From NCBI GenBank assembly GCA_002720865.1, contig PBIO01000010.1, positions 65,393-125,792 on the forward strand: DNA of 60,400 nt, written 5' to 3'. The first letter of the stretch is position 1, and each line of letters begins with the position of its first letter. Of this stretch, positions 1 through 5,691 are shown piece by piece. The DNA comes from Halobacteriovorax sp. (GTDB taxonomy: Bacteria > Bdellovibrionota > Bacteriovoracia > Bacteriovoracales > Bacteriovoracaceae). The position numbers and the translations under genes were made by a program. The notes under the pieces are model-generated. The model was not told the DNA's origin. It worked only from the letters and a program-made list of their open reading frames with translations, and did no database searches.

Positions 1-1
1 G

Positions 2-379
2 GGAGAGAAAGAAGTTTATAGGGTTTCGGTTCTGTTAAAAGAGGCCTTCTTGGAATATTTAGAAATTAAAAAGTTAAAATACGGTGATCCAGGGCCCAAT
101 GATTTTGTTTTCCCATCCAGAAAAGGAGGAGGGCCCGTAGCAAGACGACATGCCTCCCGTATTTTTTCAAATTACGCCAAAGAAGTTTTAGGAAGGGATG
201 ATTTAAGGCTTCATTGCTTTAGAAAAACGCAGATAACTAATTTTTACAAAGAGACTAAGGACATAAAAAAGACTCTGGCCTTCTCTAAGCATAAAGATAT
301 TAGAATGCTGATGGCCTACATACTTGATTTTGAACAAAATCAACTTGAAGAAGTCGATAAGATTTCATTTTTGAAATAA
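2..379 (+). CDS. Tyrosine recombinase/integrase, C-terminal part (5' end outside window)
   Basis: The reading frame is already open at base 2, so only the C-terminal catalytic part is present. Visible family features are a K-E-V-Y-R-V hairpin near the left edge (the catalytic-lysine beta-hairpin region), an L-H-C-F-R-K-T box corresponding to HxxR, and K-H-K-D-I followed by M-A-Y, where the tyrosine would be the nucleophile. The family cuts and rejoins DNA during integration, excision or dimer resolution. Its position at the edge of a conjugative gene set suggests the integrase of an ICE or a plasmid resolvase. The internal TTG at 50 is not the true start. Confidence 0.8.
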   Translation, partial: GEKEVYRVSVLLKEAFLEYLEIKKLKYGDPGPNDFVFPSRKGGGPVARRHASRIFSNYAKEVLGRDDLRLHCFRKTQITNFYKETKDIKKTLAFSKHKDIRMLMAYILDFEQNQLEEVDKISFLK

Positions 380-409
380 TTTTTTTAATGACAGCTGTTG
401 ATTTTAAAA

Positions 410-437
410 TTGACAATTTGGAAGCCCCTCCTACAAT
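410..437 (+). promoter_or_regulatory. Strong sigma70-like promoter
   Basis: TTGACA at 410-415 and TACAAT at 432-437 are separated by 16 bp. The predicted start near 443-444 lies only about 60 bases before an intrinsic terminator, so the promoter most simply drives a short RNA. Confidence 0.5.
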
Positions 438-443
438 CGGAGT

Positions 444-504
444 TTAGAGAAATTCATCTTTTCCTTTTAGGTCACTCGGAAATATCTGCCGGGTGATTTT
501 TTTT
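444..504 (+). ncRNA. Candidate small RNA of about 60 nt
   Basis: A near-consensus promoter ends at 437 and an intrinsic terminator ends at 504. Nothing in between has a ribosome site and start codon. The predicted transcript is A/U-rich at its 5' half and ends in a GC-containing hairpin with an oligo-U tail, the usual form of a bacterial sRNA or antisense RNA. No target was identified. It could also be a short terminated leader of the downstream region. Confidence 0.4.
472..504 (+). terminator. Intrinsic terminator
   Basis: TCACTCGG at 472-479 pairs with CCGGGTGA at 489-496 and is followed directly by eight T residues. Confidence 0.75.
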
Positions 505-618
505 ATTGTGTCTTGCAAGAACTGTGCTACTATATAGTATAAGGTCTAAGCTGTTTTATAGCCGACTGAAAAGATACGTTAATAATCCCTTAGGGGCGTT
601 TATATATAAAGAGTGGAT

Positions 619-720
619 ATGATTGTTAAAGTTAAAAAAGCTACAAAGTTAAAACATGAAACAGAGGTATTTTTTAAAGTGCCGATGGCCACTCCGAGTA
701 AACGTAGGTGCGTCCTGTAA
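619..720 (+). CDS. Possible 33-residue basic peptide
   Basis: An ATG at 619, preceded by a weak GAGTGGA ribosome site, opens 33 codons that end at TAA 718-720. The product is rich in lysine and valine and has no recognised relatives. It lies in the long gene-poor leader between the recombinase and the ubiquitin-like operon. It may be a real small protein or a chance frame. Confidence 0.3.
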   Translation: MIVKVKKATKLKHETEVFFKVPMATPSKRRCVL

Positions 721-820
721 ACTCTATCTTTTTAGTAGGTCACGGCAGTTAAGATCACGGAAGATCCAAGAACCGAAGAAGGGGATTGGATCAAATATTA
801 ACTGAACACGAGGTGGCCTT

Positions 821-859
821 ATGCCAAGAAAAATCGAACCAAAAAAGCCCTCTGTCTGA
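821..859 (+). CDS. Candidate 12-residue leader peptide
   Basis: ACGAGGTGG at 809-817 is a good ribosome site for ATG 821. The 12-codon frame encodes M-P-R-K-I-E-P-K-K-P-S-V and stops at 857-859. Its last codons form the 5' arm of a hairpin (847-857 with 883-894). That is the layout of a translation-sensing attenuator, but no covariation or expression data are available here. Confidence 0.35.
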   Translation: MPRKIEPKKPSV

Positions 860-900
860 TCGGGTAGCTTGCGCTAACTGAAAGACGAGAGGGCCTTATT
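847..900 (+). terminator. Hairpin overlapping the leader peptide, possible attenuator
   Basis: GCCCTCTGTCT (847-857) pairs with AGACGAGAGGGC (883-894) with one bulged base. CTTATT follows, which is only a weak U-tract. Smaller hairpins lie next to it: 899-904 with 912-917 (TTCAAC/GTTGAA) and 763-769 with 786-792. Confidence 0.35.
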
Positions 901-1010
901 CAACTTGAGCCGTTGAATCCTCATTATCGCGTCTTTTCGGATCAGTGTAAAGACAGGGGGTAAAGACCGCTAGTCCATAGAGGTCAGCTACCCAAAATTA
1001 CTGAAATTTT

Positions 1011-1066
1011 TACAGGAATCACTAACAGCATGTGGGCACGGATTCCTGTACCTAAACCGCCCACAT
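1011..1066 (+). promoter_or_regulatory. Predicted H-type RNA pseudoknot upstream of the ubiquitin-like operon
   Basis: Stem 1 is 1011-1020 (TACAGGAATC) with 1041-1050 (GATTCCTGTA), ten perfect pairs. Stem 2 is 1030-1037 (ATGTGGGC) with 1059-1066 (GCCCACAT), eight perfect pairs. The arms interleave as S1-S2-S1'-S2' with loops of 9, 3 and 8 nt. The last arm ends 4 nt before the AGGAGG of the operon. This geometry fits a translational control element such as a riboswitch or protein-binding pseudoknot. The fold is read from pairing only. Confidence 0.5.
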
Positions 1067-1081
1067 AATGAGGAGGTTCCC

Positions 1082-1345
1082 GTGAGGGAAAACGCCAAGT
1101 GTGAAGCTAACACACCCAAAAAAGCACTACGTTTAGAAGAGTTCACCATTAACGGTGACACTTACCTTTTACCCCCTGCCTTCTATCTGGTCAGTGACCT
1201 GAAGAGGTTAGCGGGTATTCATCCGAGCCATCAGTTTGCCATTAATTTGGCGACTGGTCCTCATTATCTTGATGATAATGAGTGCATCAGAGTTGATGGT
1301 TCCGAGGAGTTTGAAAGCTTCGCGGCCTGCGGGACAGCGGCGTGA
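1082..1345 (+). CDS. Ubiquitin-like modifier protein (Multiubiquitin-type domain)
   Basis: This 87-residue protein starts at GTG 1082, five bases after a perfect AGGAGG (1071-1076). The core from about residue 20 to 80 reads like a single Multiubiquitin-family domain: a short hairpin around I-N-G-D-T-Y, L-K-R-L-A-G-I, then D-D-N-E and F-E-S-F. It is the predicted tag that the downstream E1 adenylates and the E2 transfers. The C-terminus is A-A-C-G-T-A-A. A JAB peptidase could remove the last three residues to expose a C-terminal glycine, as in eukaryotic and Bil-type Ubl maturation (inference). First gene of a four-gene operon. Confidence 0.75.
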   Translation: MRENAKCEANTPKKALRLEEFTINGDTYLLPPAFYLVSDLKRLAGIHPSHQFAINLATGPHYLDDNECIRVDGSEEFESFAACGTAA

Positions 1346-1358
1346 TAGGGAGAGGCGT

Positions 1359-1706
1359 ATGAATTTTGAACAAGAGCTCAAGGCCTTGGTCGACTCATAC
1401 GCCTCTTTCTCTCCGGTTGTTGAAGTTGAGGGGGGAGTCACTTACGTACTCTTCCCAAAACTTTACACTCCCGAAGGAAAAGGGGCAGAAGAGGCGCAAG
1501 ACGTACTTTTTAGCTGTAACAAGATTGGTGGCTACAACAATAAGCTCTTTATAGAGAGGATTGTTCATAGGAAACCAAATGTTAGATGGAAAGATCAGAG
1601 TCACTGTATCTTAGGTAGAACCTGGTACTCGTTTTCTTTTCAGACAACAACGGGAACTCTTAAAGAGAGATTTTTAGATCACTATAAGGAGGTGGTAGGT
1701 GTTTAG
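1359..1706 (+). CDS. Prokaryotic E2-like ubiquitin-conjugating protein (Prok-E2_E type)
   Basis: ATG 1359 is chosen over an in-frame upstream ATG at 1236 because that longer frame would overlap the Ubl gene, and AGGGAGAGG precedes 1359. The 115-residue product resembles the Prok-E2_E family: a Y-T-P-E-G segment, a D-V-L-F strand, a W-K-D-Q-S-H-C stretch and a terminal helix. Predicted role is to accept the Ubl from the E1 through a cysteine and pass it to a target. The two visible cysteines (in L-F-S-C and S-H-C) are candidates; which one is catalytic cannot be decided here. Its 3' end overlaps the next gene by 8 bases. Confidence 0.7.
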   Translation: MNFEQELKALVDSYASFSPVVEVEGGVTYVLFPKLYTPEGKGAEEAQDVLFSCNKIGGYNNKLFIERIVHRKPNVRWKDQSHCILGRTWYSFSFQTTTGTLKERFLDHYKEVVGV

Positions 1707-2175
1707 CTTAAGAATTAAAGAAGAGACACTACTTCTTGCTATCGAGGATCTTAGCCGTGAACATCCCTTCGCTTTTGAAAGAGTAGGGTATTTTCACGGT
1801 AAGCGTGAAGGTGGGTTAGTTGTATTGGATAATTGGCTCTCTTTTAAAGATGATGAATATTTAGATAATACGATGGCCGGGGCCTGTATTGGTCCACTGG
1901 GTATGCAAAGGCTAAGTAAAGAAGCCTTTAATACTAAAGACTCGTATTTTCATTTTCATCTTCATGGATTTCAAGAAATTCCAGAATTTAGCGGAATTGA
2001 TATGAGATCCCTCAAGGAAGTCTCCCCTGGACTGTTTGGATTCTCCAAATCTGGTCCACATGGGGGAATCGTAAAAGGTAGGAAAGGGTGGTGTGTTGCC
2101 CTTTGGTCAGAAAGAAAAAAGGATCCAATCTTTTTAGAAGAAGGATCAGTAAACCTGGAGGTTTATCGTGGATAG
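1699..2175 (+). CDS. JAB/JAMM-family isopeptidase of the Ubl operon
   Basis: GTG 1699 follows AAGGAGGTGG at a normal distance. The 158-residue protein carries the JAMM signature H87-x-H89-x8-S98-x2-D101, with E27 as the likely catalytic glutamate. JAB metalloproteases bind zinc and cleave Ubl precursors or Ubl-target bonds. In this operon it probably trims the Ubl C-terminus and/or deconjugates. Start overlaps the E2 stop by 8 bases, and its own end overlaps the E1 start by 8, so translation is coupled throughout. Confidence 0.85.
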   Translation: MFSLRIKEETLLLAIEDLSREHPFAFERVGYFHGKREGGLVVLDNWLSFKDDEYLDNTMAGACIGPLGMQRLSKEAFNTKDSYFHFHLHGFQEIPEFSGIDMRSLKEVSPGLFGFSKSGPHGGIVKGRKGWCVALWSERKKDPIFLEEGSVNLEVYRG

Positions 2176-2947
2176 AGATTTTTCAAGACAAAATTTTCTT
2201 GGAGATGATTCTCAAGAAGTTTTTGAAAGCACTCATGTAAGCGTCGTTGGCTGTGGAGGGGGGGGATCCCAAATCGGAACGGCCCTCTCTCATATTGGTT
2301 TCTTAAACTATACCTTGGTGGATCCTGACACTGTAGATAACTCCAATCTAGTTAGAATGTTAGGAGCTACTAAGCAAGACGTTGAAGAGGAAACTCCTAA
2401 GATTAAAATTGTCGAAAGGGTGATTAAAGGAATTAATCCAAATGCAAATGTCGAGCTTGTAGACAAAAGATGGCAAGATGCTATTGGCACTTCCAAGTTA
2501 TCAAAATCTAAGATTATCTTTTCGTGCTTGGATTCTTTAAGAGACAGACTTGAACTTGAGGCATTCGCAAGAAGACACAATATTATCGTCATAGATTTTG
2601 GAACAACTATTTATGGTGAAAAAGGAAATTACGCCTCTTGCGGACAGGTTGTAATGAGTAAACCCGGAGGACCTTGTTTTAGGTGTGTTGGTTTTATTAC
2701 TGATAAAGCCTTAGAACTTGAGGATCAAAAATATGGGGCCGCAGGTATGCGTCCTCAAGTTGTTTGGTCAAATGGTATCCTGGCCAATCTCGCTATCGGA
2801 CTCGCAGTGGATCTGCTCACCAGCTGGTCCAATGATCCTAAAGAGGTCTTTTACGTTCACTATGATGGAAATAAGTTGGAACTCAAGCCAAATCCTAATA
2901 TGAAAAAACTTTCGGAAAAGGCCTTGAGCTGTAAATGTTATGGGTAA
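2168..2947 (+). CDS. ThiF/E1-like Ubl-activating enzyme
   Basis: This 259-residue protein starts at GTG 2168 with GGAGG six bases before it. A Rossmann-type nucleotide site V-G-C-G-G-G-G-S covers residues 27-34, followed by D52-P-D54 and N60-L-V-R63, the adenylation arginine of ThiF/MoeB/E1 proteins. C170-x2-C173 and C255-x-C257 probably bind a structural zinc. It should adenylate the Ubl C-terminal glycine with ATP and hand it to the E2. The length is that of a minimal E1 without extra domains. Gene order Ubl-E2-JAB-E1 matches Bil-type anti-phage operons, so a defence role is plausible. Confidence 0.88.
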   Translation: MDRDFSRQNFLGDDSQEVFESTHVSVVGCGGGGSQIGTALSHIGFLNYTLVDPDTVDNSNLVRMLGATKQDVEEETPKIKIVERVIKGINPNANVELVDKRWQDAIGTSKLSKSKIIFSCLDSLRDRLELEAFARRHNIIVIDFGTTIYGEKGNYASCGQVVMSKPGGPCFRCVGFITDKALELEDQKYGAAGMRPQVVWSNGILANLAIGLAVDLLTSWSNDPKEVFYVHYDGNKLELKPNPNMKKLSEKALSCKCYG

Positions 2948-2950
2948 TTT

Positions 2951-2980
2951 AAGGGTCAGTTCAACTGGCCCTTATTTATT
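2951..2980. terminator. Bidirectional intrinsic terminator
   Basis: AAGGGTCAGT (2951-2960) and ACTGGCCCTT (2964-2973) form a stem with one G-U pair, flanked by T-rich sequence on the plus side. It separates the E1 gene from the convergent regulator whose stop codon lies at 2972-2974. Confidence 0.7.
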
Positions 2981-3256
2981 GATCTGACAGACAACTTTTA
3001 GAGATGGGTTATTCTTCAAGTCCTCATCTTCTATATCAACCCACTTGAAAAACTTTGTGGGATCTACTTCTACACCATTATCAATATTGGCCATTCTGCT
3101 AATCCAATGAAGACCAAAGTTATGAAACTTGTCACTTCTATACTTGGAGATATTGGTTTCATCCAGGCCTAGGATCCTGGCCACTTCATTTACTTTAAAT
3201 CCCTTTGCGAACATGAAGCTCTTTAGGTCAAAGACCAAAACCTTATTATTTTGCAT
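2972..3256 (-). CDS. Small helix-turn-helix regulator
   Basis: A 94-residue reverse-strand protein with a helix-turn-helix-like segment (V-N-E-V-A-R-I-L-G-L-D-E-T-N-I-S-K-Y) near residues 22-40, typical of XRE-like DNA-binding proteins. It is divergent from the gene at 3356 and shares with it an intergenic region containing three ACCAG repeats, so it is a good candidate to bind there. The C-terminal half has no recognised domain. Confidence 0.6.
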   Translation of the reverse strand: MQNNKVLVFDLKSFMFAKGFKVNEVARILGLDETNISKYRSDKFHNFGLHWISRMANIDNGVEVDPTKFFKWVDIEDEDLKNNPSLKVVCQINK

Positions 3257-3296
3257 AGTTAGATTATATGCAGGTTTTTCCCCTTTGTACTGAATT

Positions 3297-3345
3297 ACCA
3301 GTAATCTGGTATTCTAGTACCAGTTAATTGGTATTTAATTACCAG
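3297..3345. promoter_or_regulatory. Operator array of three ACCAG repeats at 22-bp spacing
   Basis: ACCAGTAATCTGGT (3297-3310) and ACCAGTTAATTGGT (3319-3332) are palindromes. A third half-site ACCAG starts at 3341 and abuts the ribosome site of the gene at 3356. Starts are exactly 22 bp apart, about two helical turns, so bound dimers would lie on one face of the helix. The array lies between two divergent regulatory genes. Confidence 0.65.
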
Positions 3346-3355
3346 ATGAGGAAAA

Positions 3356-3793
3356 GTGAAGTCACCTAAAGAAGTCGATTTACTTGAACTGTTTAAAGCA
3401 CTCTCTGATGAAGAGTTTAATCAACTTAAAAGCCTTGTCGGAAGTCTTCTAGTGATAAACTTAAAAAACAGTTCACATATTGACGAGTATAGGGACCTTG
3501 AGAAAGTGACTGGTATTGATAAATCAAGAATTTCTAAGATCAAAAAGAGAACGTATAAGGCCAAAGAACAGGAGATATTAAAAATAGCTTCTATGACACC
3601 TGATCTCTTGGATATAAAACTTCCATTAGAAAAAATTTGTAACAATCTCAATAAAACTAAGTTCGAGTTAAAGAAAAAAATGGATAAGGGTGGTAAGCAT
3701 GATGAAAATGAGTTTTATGAGTTTGTTCAGGTTCTAAATGAGATTAGTAGCATTATTAGACGAACCGGCCTATTTACCTTCCACGTCGATTAA
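3356..3793 (+). CDS. Putative DNA-binding protein of 145 residues
   Basis: Starts at GTG 3356 after GAGGAAAA. Residues about 48-66 (L-E-K-V-T-G-I-D-K-S-R-I-S-K-I-K-K) look like a helix-turn-helix. The remainder is helical and charged, with no known family recognised. It is divergent from the small regulator at 2972 and carries operator repeats directly over its ribosome site, so autoregulation or mutual control is likely. Its 3' end overlaps the convergent protease gene by 20 bases. Confidence 0.5.
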   Translation: MKSPKEVDLLELFKALSDEEFNQLKSLVGSLLVINLKNSSHIDEYRDLEKVTGIDKSRISKIKKRTYKAKEQEILKIASMTPDLLDIKLPLEKICNNLNKTKFELKKKMDKGGKHDENEFYEFVQVLNEISSIIRRTGLFTFHVD

Positions 3794-4598
3794 GGCTACT
3801 TAGCTTTTTTTTACCCTTTATTATCTCACCAGTTGGAATCTTCTTAAAATTTGCACCTTTGTTTAAAAAGGGAGTGATTTCTGAAACGGCCAAACCAATA
3901 TAATAATTATCCGAACCGTCATCTTTGTTAAACATACGTTCTTGAAGAACACCTACAAGCTCTCCCTTATGATTGAAAATTGGCCCTCCACTATCACCGG
4001 TACAATGAGGCTTATGTAGTAAGATTAAGTCTTTCTTCTCTATTGTTCCTCGGTCCTTCTTGTTGTATTTAGTGGCAATTTTATTCAAATATTCGCTTTT
4101 TCTATAATACTTGGCTTTGGATCTTATAAGTCTATAATCCCTCTTACAGTGACCAATCGCCATAATGTCCATACTCAAATGAGGTACTTCTTTGGTTACT
4201 GGATACTTAGGTAGAAAGGAGTCAGGAAAATAAGAGCCTACTTTATATTTTTCTGCCTTGAGCATACATAGATCAAACTGATTCCTTTTTCCACAACGTC
4301 CAAAAGAAATTTGATTGATTGTTTGGCCAAGTTTGTCTGTGATCTTGATACGTCTTGTTTTTCTGTTGTCCAGGTATTTTCTAAGAACATGTTGGCTTAC
4401 AAGAAAAACGCCGGTAGGCGAGGTAAAGAATCCAGCACCCTTGTCTACCAGATTTCCTTTTAGATCAAAAACCTCAAGAGTTAGAACCGCCCTCGATCTC
4501 ACAGACAACATTTTATTGATAAATTTCTCATTCTTTTCTGCATATGAAGAAATTGAAACAAGACAGAATATCAGGACTAGATTAATTCGCATTAGCAT
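3774..4598 (-). CDS. Exported trypsin-like serine protease
   Basis: A 274-residue protein with an N-terminal signal peptide (cleavage expected after S-S-Y-A, residue 20). The chymotrypsin-fold triad is visible: H70 in V-S-Q-H, D109 in Q-F-D-L, and S203 in G-D-S-G-G-P. Several cysteines could form disulphides in the periplasm or outside the cell. It follows the interrupted secreted gene upstream with a 17-base overlap (its ATG at 4598 lies before that gene's TAA), which implies coupled expression. It may process proteins made by the same cluster, which is inference. Confidence 0.85.
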   Translation of the reverse strand: MLMRINLVLIFCLVSISSYAEKNEKFINKMLSVRSRAVLTLEVFDLKGNLVDKGAGFFTSPTGVFLVSQHVLRKYLDNRKTRRIKITDKLGQTINQISFGRCGKRNQFDLCMLKAEKYKVGSYFPDSFLPKYPVTKEVPHLSMDIMAIGHCKRDYRLIRSKAKYYRKSEYLNKIATKYNKKDRGTIEKKDLILLHKPHCTGDSGGPIFNHKGELVGVLQERMFNKDDGSDNYYIGLAVSEITPFLNKGANFKKIPTGEIIKGKKKLSSLNRRGR

Positions 4599-5691
4599 AT
4601 AATAAGGCCTCAGTGGTTTTTCTTATCTCAGAACGTACAATTTTGTTTCTCTCGTATCTAAGTTCGTTCATATCTTCTACAAAGACTCTTCTCGGGACCG
4701 TATGTTTCTTGTAATCGGCCAATGTCTGGTTAATAACCCTATAAGTGATCCACTCTTTTTGGATAAATTGAGCTAACTCTTTATAGGTCTTGAATCCACC
4801 GCCACTCATTGTATTGAGGCGATTAAATGACTCATTATATTTAGGGTCAGTAACCTTAAGCTTTTCTAGGTTTCCTGCACCCATTTCTTCAACCCTGAGT
4901 CCAATAGATAGGTTTTGAATATCGCTGTAGAGCGTACTACGAGCTCCATAATCTGTTTTATCAAAGGAGACTATATCCTTGTTCTTAGTCACAGGTTTGT
5001 AATCCATTTCCCATAACTTGAACTTATCCTTTTCGGATTCCGAGGCTGTTACACAACGGAATTTCTTACCAACAAGCCCAAGTTGATTTATGACTTGTTC
5101 AAACTTCTCATCTTCTTTTTCACCCTCACTTGCTTCATTTAGGGCCGCACATTTAAATACTTTGCTATAAACCCAAGGTTTCTCATTATCTGCCGTGAAG
5201 AAGTCTTGCCACGCCTGGTCTCCATTAAGGTCAATCATTCCTTCAAAGTTATCACTTGAGATTCCTTTCACCGCACTTTCAACTACTGATGAATCACCAG
5301 AAGATTTCTTAGAGCCAGATGATCCCGATTTACCTGTAAACTGCTTTTCTGATCCTTCTTGTGGGTCGCCGTTTATATCGTCATTACTTGCAAAGTTATT
5401 GTTTCCGGCTGTTGGAGGATCATAGTTAAATGGGTTAGATCGGTTAAATGAGTTACCTGTTTGAGGTCCTGAGTAATCTGAAGCATATCTTCTATTGTTA
5501 GCCTGGGCATTAGATCCAGTTCCAGGCCCAACCCCTAAATCTGTATTATTCTCGAAATTTGTATCTCTTGGAATTGGTCTCTTGGTTGTACTTGGTTTTT
5601 TAGCAACTGTTTTTCCTTCAGTATCAACATCGTTTGAGTTTCTTTCTGGGTTAGAATTATCACTTCTAGCTATTTCAGAATCACCACTTCT
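4582..5691 (-). pseudogene. C-terminal part of the large secreted protein, after an in-frame stop
   Basis: This 369-codon open frame is directly in phase with the gene ending at 5692. It consists of about 140 codons of Ser/Asn/Gly/Thr-rich linker (5691-5272) followed by a folded-looking charged domain. There is no ATG, GTG or TTG before GTG 5271, and that GTG has no ribosome site, so independent translation is unlikely. The simplest reading is one ancestral gene of about 1150 codons split by TAA at 5692-5694. Possible explanations are a nonsense mutation, stop readthrough or a sequence error. The intact overlap with the protease gene argues that the frame has been expressed until recently. 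Confidence 0.6.

Noticed and set aside
505..540. Promoter-like TTGTGT or TTGCAA with TATATAGTATAAG
   Set aside because: No pair of hexamers has a good 16-18 bp spacing; left unannotated.
1208..1441. Minus-strand frame across the Ubl/E2 junction
   Set aside because: Shadow of the two plus-strand genes, without ribosome site.
4582..5271. Independent 229-residue gene starting at GTG 5271
   Set aside because: No ribosome site, and the frame is open in phase for 140 codons upstream to the stop of the larger gene; it is better explained as its C-terminal part.
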